Shown here one piece after another: positions 24,528-32,277 of a stretch of DNA of 64,000 nucleotides (position 1 is its first letter; each line of letters begins with the position of its first letter). Origin of the DNA: CAG-103 sp905215475 (GTDB lineage: Bacteria; Bacillota; Clostridia; Oscillospirales; Oscillospiraceae); contig CAJMPW010000001.1 of assembly GCA_905215475.1 (NCBI GenBank), positions 434,001-498,000 of the forward strand, written 5' to 3'. The notes under the pieces were generated by a model. That model was not told the origin of the DNA and did not search any database. It saw only the letters and a program-made list of their open reading frames with translations. The translations under genes were made by a program, and so were the position numbers.

Positions 24528-25304
24528 ATGGGTAATTGGGCACAGCTCTATGCGGATCTGACGGCACAGGCACAAGCCGGTCAGCCCCTGAGCTTCTGGG
24601 ACAACGCCTTCGTCGGCTTTTACCAGAGCTTTTTCGCCGCCGGCCGTTGGAAACTGTATCTCGACGGTCTGCTCACCACGCTTGAGGCGACGGTCCTGGC
24701 ACTGCTGCTGGGCGTTGCGCTCGGCATGATCGTAGCCGTTGTCCGCACGGCGCACGATCAGCAGCGCGCCGGACATAAGAACGTGATCCTCGGCGTGTTC
24801 AACGCCATCTGCAAGATCTATACGACCGTTATCCGCGGCACGCCGATGATGGTGCAGCTGCTGATCATGAGCCTCGTGGTCTTTGCAAGCAGCCGCAACT
24901 ATACCATGATCGGCATCCTGACGCTTGGCATCAACTCCGGCGCTTACGTCTCGGAGATCGTGCGCAGCGGCCTCATGTCGGTCGATCCCGGTCAGATGGA
25001 GGCCGGGCGCAGCCTCGGTCTGAACTACTTCACGACCATGCGCTTCGTCGTCATTCCGCAGGCGGTCAAGAACATCCTGCCCGCGCTCGGCAATGAGTTT
25101 ATCACCCTGCTCAAGGATACGTCGCTCATCACCGTCATCGGCGGCAAGGAGCTGACGTATGCCGCCAAGGCGATCATCGCCAAGACGTATCAGGGCCTGT
25201 TCCCGCTGTTCGGCATCGCGCTGATGTATCTGCTGCTCGTCATGCTGTTTTCCAAGCTGCTGAGCGTGCTCGAAAGGAGGCTGCGTCAAAGTGATCGACG
25301 TTAA
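24528..25304 (+). CDS. Polar amino acid ABC transporter, permease
   Basis: A 258-residue HisMQ-type inner-membrane permease with about five helices. The ATPase-contact EAA loop is visible as SVDPGQMEAGRSLGLNYFTT, and TVIRGTPMMVQL is the characteristic N-terminal motif of this family. A longer N-terminal region (about 45 residues) precedes the first helix. AAGAGG lies upstream. It overlaps the ATPase gene by 14 bases, implying coupled translation. Confidence 0.93.
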   Translation: MGNWAQLYADLTAQAQAGQPLSFWDNAFVGFYQSFFAAGRWKLYLDGLLTTLEATVLALLLGVALGMIVAVVRTAHDQQRAGHKNVILGVFNAICKIYTTVIRGTPMMVQLLIMSLVVFASSRNYTMIGILTLGINSGAYVSEIVRSGLMSVDPGQMEAGRSLGLNYFTTMRFVVIPQAVKNILPALGNEFITLLKDTSLITVIGGKELTYAAKAIIAKTYQGLFPLFGIALMYLLLVMLFSKLLSVLERRLRQSDRR

Positions 25305-26013
25305 ACATCTTTCCAAATCGTTTGGTGAACACCTCGTGCTCGACGACATTTCCGAGCACGTCAGCCCCGGCGAAAACGTGGTCGTCATCGGCCCTTCCGG
25401 CTCCGGCAAGTCGACGTTTCTGCGCTGCCTGAACCTGCTCGAGCAGCCGAGCGCGGGCACAATCGTCTTCGACGGCACGGAGATCACCGACCCGAAGGTG
25501 AACGTCGACGCCATGCGCCGGCAGATGGGCATGGTGTTCCAGCACTTCAACCTGTTCCCGAATATGACCGTGCGCCGCAACATCACGCTCGCGCCCGTGC
25601 AGACGAAGCTCATGTCGCAGGCGGAGGCGGATGCGGAGGCGGACAAGCTGCTTGCCCGTGTCGGTCTGGCCGACCGTGCCGACAGCTATCCGTCGGCGCT
25701 CTCCGGCGGACAGAAGCAGCGCATCGCCATCGTGCGCTCGCTCGCCATGCACCCGAAGGTCATGCTCTTTGACGAGCCGACGAGCGCGCTCGATCCCGAG
25801 ATGGTCGGCGAGGTGCTCGACGTCATGAAGGAGCTTGCGCATGAGGGCATGACGATGGTCGTCGTCACGCATGAGATGGGCTTTGCCCGTGAGGTGGCCG
25901 ACCGTGTGCTGTTTATGGCCGATGGCAAGATCGCCGAGTCCGGCACGCCGAAGGACATCTTCGAGCACCCGCAGTGCGCGCGCCTGCAGGACTTTTTGTC
26001 CAAGGTACTGTAA
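25291..26013 (+). CDS. Polar amino acid ABC transporter, ATPase
   Basis: A 240-residue ABC ATPase of the GlnQ/HisP type. Walker A GPSGSGKST, Q-loop VFQHFNLF, signature LSGGQKQR, Walker B VMLFDEPTSALD and the H-loop THEMGF are intact. The start is GTG at 25291, preceded by AAAGGAGG inside the permease gene. Confidence 0.95.
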   Translation: MIDVKHLSKSFGEHLVLDDISEHVSPGENVVVIGPSGSGKSTFLRCLNLLEQPSAGTIVFDGTEITDPKVNVDAMRRQMGMVFQHFNLFPNMTVRRNITLAPVQTKLMSQAEADAEADKLLARVGLADRADSYPSALSGGQKQRIAIVRSLAMHPKVMLFDEPTSALDPEMVGEVLDVMKELAHEGMTMVVVTHEMGFAREVADRVLFMADGKIAESGTPKDIFEHPQCARLQDFLSKVL

Positions 26014-26025
26014 GCGGATACCCCG

Positions 26026-26054
26026 ACCGCGCAGCCGCTCGGCTGCGCGGTTTT
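26026..26054 (+). terminator. Terminator after the amino acid transporter operon
   Basis: ACCGCGCAGCC at 26026-26036 pairs with GGCTGCGCGGT at 26041-26051 around GCTC, followed by TTTT. Confidence 0.75.
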
Positions 26055-26072
26055 GCGCGGAAAGGAGTCAAG

Positions 26073-26894
26073 ATGCCGGATTTGACCTGTCCCGTCTGCG
26101 GCGGCGTGCTGCACCGGGAGGAGCGTTCCCTGCGCTGCGGCGCGGGGCATTGCTATGACATCGCGCGGCAGGGGTATGTGAACCTGCTGCGCTCAAACCA
26201 GTCCAAGAGCAAGCGCCACGGCGACGATAAGCGCATGGTGGCCGCGCGCACCGCGTTTCTCGACGCGGGATATTATGCGCCGCTGCGCGACGCCGTTGCG
26301 GCGGCTGCGGCGGAGTTTACCGCCGGCGACGCCGACGTGCTCGATGCCGGCTGCGGCGAGGGATACTACACGGCGCAAGTGCTGCATACGCTGCAGCAGC
26401 AGGGCAGAGCGCCCTCCGTCTGCGGCGTGGACATTTCGCGCGATGCGCTCATCTGCGCACACCGCCGCGCACCGGAGCTGGCGCTGGCCGTGGCCAGCAT
26501 CGCGCATCTGCCGGTCGCGGACGCAAGCTGCGATCTGCTGCTGAACGTATTCGCCCCGCATGATGCGGATGAGTTTGCGCGCGTGCTGCGTCCGCAGGGT
26601 GTGCTGCTGCGGGTCATTCCGCTTGAGCGGCATCTGTGGGGGCTCAAGTGCGCGGTGTATGACCGGCCGTATGAAAACGAAGTGCCCGATCCGGCGCTGC
26701 CCGGTTTCGCGCTCGCCGCCCGGCGGGAGCTGCGCGGCACGGTCACGCTGCGCTCGCAGGCCGAGATCGAGGCGCTGTTTTGCATGACGCCGTATTACTA
26801 CAAGACCGGCGCGCGCGATCAGGCAAAGCTGCGCGCGCTCGATACCCTGACCACCGAGACCGAGTTTGCCCTCCTGATCTATAATAAAGCATGA
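26073..26894 (+). CDS. 23S rRNA (guanine-N1)-methyltransferase, RlmA family
   Basis: A 273-residue SAM-dependent methyltransferase. The N-terminal zinc site CPVCGG...CGAGHCYD followed by ARQGYVNLL is the RlmA hallmark. DAGCGEGYY (about 100) is the SAM-binding motif I, and NVFAPHDADEFARVL lies in the post-motif region. RlmA enzymes methylate G745 or G748 of 23S rRNA; the latter type affects tylosin response. Which position is modified here cannot be told. AAAGGAG precedes the ATG at 26073. Confidence 0.9.
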   Translation: MPDLTCPVCGGVLHREERSLRCGAGHCYDIARQGYVNLLRSNQSKSKRHGDDKRMVAARTAFLDAGYYAPLRDAVAAAAAEFTAGDADVLDAGCGEGYYTAQVLHTLQQQGRAPSVCGVDISRDALICAHRRAPELALAVASIAHLPVADASCDLLLNVFAPHDADEFARVLRPQGVLLRVIPLERHLWGLKCAVYDRPYENEVPDPALPGFALAARRELRGTVTLRSQAEIEALFCMTPYYYKTGARDQAKLRALDTLTTETEFALLIYNKA

Positions 26895-26900
26895 AAAACG

Positions 26901-26927
26901 TTAGCACTCGTCGTAAAAGAGTGCTAA
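26901..26927 (+). promoter_or_regulatory. CIRCE element (HrcA operator)
   Basis: TTAGCACTC at 26901-26909, 9-base spacer, GAGTGCTAA at 26919-26927: a perfect match to the CIRCE consensus. HrcA repressor binds it and is released on heat stress. It begins right after the rlmA stop and lies upstream of the hsp20 promoter. Confidence 0.95.
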
Positions 26928-26959
26928 CGTTTGCATTTTGTTCACGATATATACTTTAT

Positions 26960-26988
26960 TTGTTCATAATTGTATAGTAATTTATATA
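26960..26988 (+). promoter_or_regulatory. Candidate promoter for hsp20
   Basis: TTGTTC at 26960-26965, 17-bp spacer, TATATA at 26983-26988. A CGATATATA/TATATATCG inverted repeat (26945-26953 and 26983-26991) encloses it. CIRCE ends 32 bp upstream of the -35. Confidence 0.6.
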
Positions 26989-27064
26989 TCGTAAAGAGCA
27001 AGAGAAATAAATCGAACGCTCGATAAAATCATTACTTTGTATAGAATTCAAGGAGGAATATAAA

Positions 27065-27502
27065 ATGTTTGAAATCATGCCTTTTGACCGCAGAACCTAC
27101 CGTATGAGCTGCTACAATCCGCTGCGCGAGCTCGAACAGATGGAGAAGTCCTTCTGGGGCGAGCAGCAGGTCAACCCCTTCCGCACGGATATTTCCGAGA
27201 CTGCCGACGGCTACAAGCTCGAGGCCGATCTGCCGGGCTTTTGCAAGGAAGATATCCGCATCGACATTGATGACGACATTCTGACCATCAAGGCCGAGCA
27301 CACCGAGTCCAAGGATGAGGGCGGCGACAAGGACCGCTACATCCGCCGCGAGCGTTACTTCGGCGCTTACACCAGAAGCTTCAATGTCTCCGAGATCGAC
27401 GTCGAGGGCATCAAGGCCGCTTATGACAATGGCGTCCTGACCCTGACCATGCCGAAGAAAGCCCCGGTCAAGCCGGAGGCAAAGCACCTCGAGATCGAGT
27501 AA
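27065..27502 (+). CDS. Hsp20/alpha-crystallin small heat shock protein
   Basis: A 145-residue ATP-independent holdase chaperone that binds unfolding proteins in the cytoplasm. The alpha-crystallin domain spans about 38-135: FRTDISETADGYKLEADLPG, then RRERYFGAYTRSFNV and the conserved AAYDNGVLTLTMPK. The short N-terminal arm (PLRELEQMEKSFW) is typical of the class-A bacterial sHsp. AAGGAGG precedes the ATG. The upstream CIRCE element implies HrcA control. Confidence 0.95.
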   Translation: MFEIMPFDRRTYRMSCYNPLRELEQMEKSFWGEQQVNPFRTDISETADGYKLEADLPGFCKEDIRIDIDDDILTIKAEHTESKDEGGDKDRYIRRERYFGAYTRSFNVSEIDVEGIKAAYDNGVLTLTMPKKAPVKPEAKHLEIE

Positions 27503-27561
27503 TGCGCGTACCTGATCTGTAAATCCTCTCTTCTCTCATGTTTCTTTCATCCCCCTGAAGG

Positions 27562-27595
27562 AAAGAGCGTCCGGCGTCCGGCCGGGCGCTCTTTT
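27562..27595 (+). terminator. Terminator after hsp20
   Basis: AAAGAGCGTCCGGC at 27562-27575 pairs with GCCGGGCGCTCTTT at 27581-27594 (one wobble), ending in a T run. Confidence 0.88.
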
Positions 27596-27652
27596 CGCTT
27601 TTTGCGGGGGAGAGCGGAAGCGGGGGACGGCGGAAACCGATGAAAACAGTCC

Positions 27653-27681
27653 TTGAAGCGGTCTGCGCGGTCTGCTATAAT
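27653..27681 (+). promoter_or_regulatory. Sigma-A promoter of the EamA transporter gene
   Basis: TTGAAG at 27653-27658, 17-bp spacer, consensus TATAAT at 27676-27681. Confidence 0.85.
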
Positions 27682-27716
27682 AGCGCGTATTCGGGTCAGA
27701 GAGGTTGGTGTTTGCA

Positions 27717-28631
27717 ATGAGCAGACAATGCAAGGGCGCGCTGATGGCGGCGGCCGGCGGTGTGTGCTGGGGCATCTCCGGCACGATGGGACAGTATCTT
27801 TTCACGCACGAGGCTATGCAGACCACGTGGCTCATCCCGATCCGGCTGGCGCTGGCGGGGATGCTTCTGTTCGTGTATTGGCTGGTGAAGGATCGCAAGC
27901 TCCTCTTTGCACCGTGGCGGCAGCGCGGCAGCGCCGTGATGCTTGTGCTCTACGGTGTGCTCGGTGTGAGCATGAGCCAGTTTTTGTACTTTCTGACCAT
28001 CCAGTTTTCCAATGCGGCCGTCGGCACGATCATGCAGGATCTGTCGCCGGTGATGGTGCTGCTGGTCGTCTGCGCGGCTGCGCGCAGAAAGCCGCGCCTG
28101 TATGAGCTCGTGAGCATCGTGCTCGCGCTGCTCGGCGTGACGCTGCTGACCACGCACGGAGACCTGACGACGTTTGCAGTGTCGCCGGTCGCGCTGATCG
28201 CGGGCGTCGGCAGCGCGGTGTGCGTGACGGTGTATAACTGTCTCGGTCCGCGGCAGGAGCTGCGCGCATATCCGGTCAGCCTGCTGCAGTCGTGGGCGTT
28301 TTTGATGGGCGCGGTGCTCTTTGAGCTCACGATGCACCCGTGGACGCTCGGCTATACGCCGACGCTGCGCGGTATGGGCGGCATTCTGTTCGTGGTGCTC
28401 TTTGGCAATCTGCTGGCCTTCAACCTGTATATGTCGGGCGTGAAGCTCATCGGACCGGAAAAGAGCGTTCTCTACGGCTTTTCCGAGCCGGTCACGGCGG
28501 CGATCCTGGCCGTGGCGCTGCTCAGCACACCCTTTACGCTGTGGGACGCGCTGGGCTTTGCGGCGGTCTTTGCGATGCTGGTGGTGCTGTCCTTTGGCGG
28601 CAAGCGGCACACAGAGCGGCTGCCGGAATGA
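27717..28631 (+). CDS. EamA/DMT-superfamily transporter
   Basis: A 304-residue protein of ten predicted membrane helices in two EamA repeats (first repeat from GGVCWGISGTMGQYLF, second from PVALIAGVGSAVCVTVYN). GPEKSVLYGFSEPVTAAI in helix nine is the usual EamA end motif. It probably exports a metabolite or amino acid; the substrate is unknown. The ATG at 27717 follows GAGAGG; TTG and GTG codons just upstream are in frame but closer to the ribosome site than usual. Confidence 0.88.
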   Translation: MSRQCKGALMAAAGGVCWGISGTMGQYLFTHEAMQTTWLIPIRLALAGMLLFVYWLVKDRKLLFAPWRQRGSAVMLVLYGVLGVSMSQFLYFLTIQFSNAAVGTIMQDLSPVMVLLVVCAAARRKPRLYELVSIVLALLGVTLLTTHGDLTTFAVSPVALIAGVGSAVCVTVYNCLGPRQELRAYPVSLLQSWAFLMGAVLFELTMHPWTLGYTPTLRGMGGILFVVLFGNLLAFNLYMSGVKLIGPEKSVLYGFSEPVTAAILAVALLSTPFTLWDALGFAAVFAMLVVLSFGGKRHTERLPE

Positions 28632-28635
28632 TTTA

Positions 28636-28759
28636 AAAAGAAAAACGGAGCAGATACGGGGGGATGTATCTGCTCCGTTCCTGTTTATGAGGGGGTGTCC
28701 TCTCATAACGGTTGTCCCACGCGGTGTACCCCACAGCACCGGATGTACCAACGTAGTAC
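28636..28759 (-). ncRNA. Candidate small RNA with C-rich loops
   Basis: A consensus-like promoter on the minus strand (-35 TTGACA, 17 bp, -10 AATAAT) lies 5-40 bases upstream of a roughly 120-base stretch with no credible coding frame, ending in a strong terminator with T-rich tail. The predicted RNA contains a 7-bp hairpin (TTATGAG/CTCATAA, 28685-28708) whose loop is AGGACACCCC and a terminator hairpin whose loop is ATCCCCCC. C-rich single-stranded loops are typical of Firmicute trans-acting sRNAs that pair with G-rich ribosome sites. No known family (6S, SRP, tmRNA, RNase P) was recognised. The start site is estimated from the -10. Confidence 0.6.
28644..28679. terminator. Terminator shared by the EamA gene and the candidate sRNA
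   Basis: AACGGAGCAGATAC at 28644-28657 pairs perfectly with GTATCTGCTCCGTT at 28666-28679. On the minus strand it is followed by TTTCTTTTT, making a strong terminator; on the plus strand the T run is short. Confidence 0.85.
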
Positions 28760-28765
28760 ACTGTG

Positions 28766-28794
28766 ATTATTTCATAAAATCGCCGCAATGTCAA
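28766..28794 (-). promoter_or_regulatory. Minus-strand promoter of the candidate sRNA
   Basis: Read on the minus strand: TTGACA (28794-28789), 17-bp spacer, AATAAT (28771-28766). It fires away from the metH-like gene, which ends at 28919 on the same strand. Confidence 0.8.
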
Positions 28795-28918
28795 CCGAAA
28801 AGTGCTGCGATTTTGCACTTTCCCGTCACAATTGTGCTAAGAAAATGTGCATTTCTGCGCGGATCGCCCGACTGGTGCGGCGGCCTCCCGCATCTCTGCT
28901 TGTCTTGACGGCGCGCGT

Positions 28919-30136
28919 TCAGATCAGCAGACCGTACCGGTCGCACAGGGGCAGCAGCGCTGCCTCCGGGAGCGCACCCTCATACAGCGCGCGCCCCTGA
29001 TAGACGCGCAGCGCGGCCTCGAGCAGATCCGCATCGTCGCAGACGAGGCACAGCGGCTTCGTGAGCAGGTACTGCACGTCGGTCAGAGCGTCAATATCCT
29101 CCCACGTGTCGATGCGCAGTGCGACCATGGGCGCGTCGCCGTCGAGCGCGTCTTCCAGCCGCTCTTCGAGATCGGCGCCGGCTGTCAGGATCGCGCCGTG
29201 TCCCGCGTCCACCGGCAGATAGCAGGGGAGCTTTTCCGTCGCGGCGGGAAGCAGGTCGGTGTGCTGCGGGGCGGGCGGGACGAACTTTGCGTCCCGGAGC
29301 GCATCGCGCAGTGCTTGGATGTGCGCCGCCGTCGTGCCGCAGCAGCCGCCGAAGACGGCCACGCCGGCCTCAAGCATCGCGGGCACATAGGCCGTGAAAT
29401 CCTCCGGTGTGCAGTCATACACGGTCTTGCCGCCGACGGTGATGGGCATACCGGCGTTGGGCTTTGCGATCAGCGGCACGCGGGCATATTCATGCAGGCG
29501 GCGCAGCTGCACGAGCATCTGTTCCGGACCGGTCGAGCAGTTGAGCCCGAAGGCGCTGATGCCCATGCCCTGCAGCACGGTCAGCGCGGCGGTCACATCC
29601 GTGCCGGAGAGGCTTCTGCCGCTCTCGTCACAGGTGAAGGACACAAAGATGGGCTTGTCGCTCACGCTGCGCACGGCCAGCACCGCGGCGCGCGCATCCG
29701 AGAGCGTCATCATCGTCTCGATGACGAACAGGTCGACCCCGGCCGCCTCGAGACCGGCAGCCTGCTCGGTGTAGATGTCGACCAGATCCTCGAACGACGC
29801 CTCGCCGAGCGGGGCGAGAAAAAGCCCTGTCGGTGCGAGATCGCCTGCGATCCATGCCTTGCCGTCTGCCGCTTCGCGCGAGAGCGCGGCAAGGCGGCGG
29901 TTAAAATCCGCCGTGCGGTTGAAGATGCCGCGCTCTTCAAGCTTCTGGCGGTTTGCGCCGAAGGTCGGCGTGTAGAGCACCTGGCTTCCGGCGGCGACAT
30001 AGCCGCGCTGGATCTCACGCATGATGTCCGGATGTGCGAGCGTCCACTGCTCGGCACTCACATCGCCGGCGTAGCCGTGCTTTTGCAGTTCGGTGCCGGT
30101 CGCACCGTCAAGAATGAGGGGAAAACGGATCTCCAT
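28919..30136 (-). CDS. Homocysteine S-methyltransferase domain protein
   Basis: A 405-residue protein. Residues 1-290 form the zinc-dependent homocysteine methyltransferase barrel: DGATGTELQKHG at the start, and zinc ligands Cys200 (GLNCS), Cys265 and Cys266 (GGCCGT). The last 110 residues form an extra domain I do not recognise. It lacks the folate, cobalamin and activation domains of MetH, so it probably takes methyl groups from a separate corrinoid protein to make methionine. The candidate donor is the fused protein at 32.3-34.0 kb. It follows the RACo-like gene by 21 bases in the same transcript. S-methylmethionine-type donors are an alternative. Confidence 0.82.
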   Translation of the reverse strand: MEIRFPLILDGATGTELQKHGYAGDVSAEQWTLAHPDIMREIQRGYVAAGSQVLYTPTFGANRQKLEERGIFNRTADFNRRLAALSREAADGKAWIAGDLAPTGLFLAPLGEASFEDLVDIYTEQAAGLEAAGVDLFVIETMMTLSDARAAVLAVRSVSDKPIFVSFTCDESGRSLSGTDVTAALTVLQGMGISAFGLNCSTGPEQMLVQLRRLHEYARVPLIAKPNAGMPITVGGKTVYDCTPEDFTAYVPAMLEAGVAVFGGCCGTTAAHIQALRDALRDAKFVPPAPQHTDLLPAATEKLPCYLPVDAGHGAILTAGADLEERLEDALDGDAPMVALRIDTWEDIDALTDVQYLLTKPLCLVCDDADLLEAALRVYQGRALYEGALPEAALLPLCDRYGLLI

Positions 30137-30157
30137 GGTCGTAACCTCCGTGAAATG

Positions 30158-31660
30158 TTATGGCTGCGGAAACGAAAGATTTTCGGTAAAGGCCGCGGCA
30201 AAGTCCGCGCGGCCGGAGAGCTCAAGGTAGCTGCATGCCCGGGAAATGCTGCGGATGCGCTGCTGCTGTGCGCCGTCAAGCGCGAGTGCGGCAGCCCCGG
30301 CGAGCGCGGTGTTGCCGAGCGTGCGCAGTTTTCCTGCGCAGGTGCGCGGGAGCATCCCGATCGCCGCGGCGCTCTCCGGGTCGAGATAACTGCCGAAGCC
30401 GCCGGCGAGGTACACGCCGTCGAGCTGCTCGGGCGTCAGACCGCGCTGCTGCAGCAGTACCCGGATGCCCGCTGCAACGGCGGCCTTGGCGAGCTGCAGA
30501 TTGCGCACATCCGCCGCCGTGAGCGATACCTCCGGCGTCAGGTGAAAGCAGCCGTTGCCATCAGCGTCGCGTGTGAGGCGGCGGCGCAGCGCAGCCGGCG
30601 CTTGCTCCGGCGGCAGCAGCCGCCCGCCCGGGGCGATCGCGCCGAGGCGCAGCAGCACCGCCGTCAGGTCGAGCAGCCCGGAGCCGCACAGTCCCTTCGG
30701 CACGCCGCCGCCGATCACGTCATATACAAAGCCGCGCTCATACTGCACGCGGCTGACCGCGCCGTCCACGCCGGGCATTCCGCACGAGATGCCCGCGCCC
30801 TCAAATGCAGGGCCGGAGGCCACGGCGCAGCAGGTGAAGCCGCCGCGCCCGCCGAGCGCCATCTCGCCGTTTGTGCCGATGTCGAGAAACAGATGCTCGC
30901 CCGGCAGCTCCGCAAGGCCTGCAGCCAGCAGACCGGCCGTGATATCCCCGCCGACATAGCCCGCCACGCAGGGAGCAAAGCGCACCGGCACGCCGTGCAG
31001 CGAGCCGGCTTCGGGCGCGTCAAAGAGCGTCTCCGGCTGAAACGGCGCGGCGGCGATGCCGCGCACGCTGTACCCGGCGAAGAGATGCTGCATGACGGTG
31101 TTGCCGGCGAGCGTGATCTCGCGCAGCGTGTCCGTGTCACGGCCGCAGCGCACGAGCGCGCGCTCGATCAGTGCCCAGACCTGTTCGCGGCTGCGCTGCG
31201 AGAGTTCTTGCAGCCCGTCCGGCTGCTCGAGCGTATATTGGATGCGGCTGATGACGTCCGCCCCGTAGGGCGCCTGTGCGTTCCAGCCGCTCTCGGTGGC
31301 GAGCTCCGCGCCGGATGCGAGATCATACAGCCGCGCGACGACGGTCGTCGTGCCGAGGTCGACGGCGGCGGCGCAGCCCGTGCGCCCCGGCTGACAGGCA
31401 GGCAGCGGCAGCGTGCGTGTGAGGATCGCGCCGCCAGCGCTCTCAGGCAGCGTGACGGTGTCGCCGTCCGCGGGGTAGACCCGGCACGCGAGGCGCGGCA
31501 CACCGTTGACCGGCACACGGCACTTGCCGCAGCGCCCTTTTCCGCCGCAGGCGGCGGGGATGGAATAGCCCGCGCGCCGCAAAGCGGACAGCAGCGTCTC
31601 GTCCGCCGGAACAGACAGGGTGCGCGTCACGCCGTTTTGTTCAATATGGATGCTTGACAT
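30158..31660 (-). CDS. RACo-like reductive activator of corrinoid proteins
   Basis: A 500-residue protein that should use ATP and a low-potential electron to return inactive cob(II)amide to cob(I)amide. The N-terminus is a [2Fe-2S] ferredoxin-like domain with CGGKGRCGKC and a fourth Cys in RLAC. The rest is an ASKHA ATPase-like fold: AAVDLGTTTVVARLYD, LAGNTVMQHLF, FLDIGTNGEMAL and LAGGFGSYLDP. The ATG at 31660 follows AAGGGGG; an upstream in-frame start at 31693 has no ribosome site. Divergent from, and presumably serving, the fused corrinoid protein. Confidence 0.88.
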   Translation of the reverse strand: MSSIHIEQNGVTRTLSVPADETLLSALRRAGYSIPAACGGKGRCGKCRVPVNGVPRLACRVYPADGDTVTLPESAGGAILTRTLPLPACQPGRTGCAAAVDLGTTTVVARLYDLASGAELATESGWNAQAPYGADVISRIQYTLEQPDGLQELSQRSREQVWALIERALVRCGRDTDTLREITLAGNTVMQHLFAGYSVRGIAAAPFQPETLFDAPEAGSLHGVPVRFAPCVAGYVGGDITAGLLAAGLAELPGEHLFLDIGTNGEMALGGRGGFTCCAVASGPAFEGAGISCGMPGVDGAVSRVQYERGFVYDVIGGGVPKGLCGSGLLDLTAVLLRLGAIAPGGRLLPPEQAPAALRRRLTRDADGNGCFHLTPEVSLTAADVRNLQLAKAAVAAGIRVLLQQRGLTPEQLDGVYLAGGFGSYLDPESAAAIGMLPRTCAGKLRTLGNTALAGAAALALDGAQQQRIRSISRACSYLELSGRADFAAAFTENLSFPQP

Positions 31661-31735
31661 GGCCGCCGCCCCCTTATAAGATAAGATACACACATTCTAA
31701 GCAGCGAAACTTTGCTTTGTCAAGAGGCTTTGCGT

Positions 31736-32272
31736 ATGATCGATCCGGAGACGCTCGCGGCCGAAAACGGCTTTTCCCACTGGGCACAGATGAATATGGC
31801 GGCGGCAGTACCGCTGGCGGAGGTGCGCGATATGTGCGCGGCCGACCGCTGCGGCCGCTATGGGCACAACTGGGCGTGTCCGCCCGGCTGCGGCAGCCTT
31901 GAGACGGCTGCGCGCCGCATCGCGGGCTATGCCTTCGGCATCCTCGTGCAGACGACCGGGACGCTGCAGGACGATTTTGACTATGCGACCATCGAGGCTG
32001 TCGGCGCGGCGCACAAGCGGCGCTTTGCCGACTTTGCCCGCCAGATGCGGCGCACCTGTCCGGGCTGCCTGCCGCTGACGGCGGGGTCGTGCACGCTCTG
32101 CGCGCGCTGCACGTATCCCGACCGGCCGTGCCGCTATCCGACCAAGCGCCTGTCGTCCATGGAGGCGTATGGCCTGCTTGTGAGCGATGTGTGCACGCGA
32201 TCGGGGCTCGCCTACAACTACGGGGCGCGCACCATGACGTATACATCCTGTGTTTTGTACAACAAGGAGTGA
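31736..32272 (+). CDS. DUF2284 predicted metal-binding protein
   Basis: A 178-residue Cys-rich protein. CGRYGHNWACPPGCG, CPGC and the C-terminal CTLCARCTYPDRPC are the DUF2284 pattern. Members often lie beside corrinoid-dependent methyltransferases, and this one is 5 bases upstream of such a gene. It may bind a metal or an Fe-S cluster; no reaction is known. The ATG at 31736 follows AAGAGG. Confidence 0.82.
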   Translation: MIDPETLAAENGFSHWAQMNMAAAVPLAEVRDMCAADRCGRYGHNWACPPGCGSLETAARRIAGYAFGILVQTTGTLQDDFDYATIEAVGAAHKRRFADFARQMRRTCPGCLPLTAGSCTLCARCTYPDRPCRYPTKRLSSMEAYGLLVSDVCTRSGLAYNYGARTMTYTSCVLYNKE

Positions 32273-32277
32273 AAACC

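Noticed and set aside
28636..28759. 6S, SRP or RNase P RNA for the small transcript
   Set aside because: It lacks the SRP GGAA tetraloop region, the 6S central bubble and RNase P conserved motifs, and is too short for the latter two.
28847..31657. 936-residue plus-strand frame opposite the corrinoid genes
   Set aside because: The minus strand encodes clear homocysteine methyltransferase and RACo-like proteins; the plus-strand product is low in recognisable features and arginine/alanine-rich.
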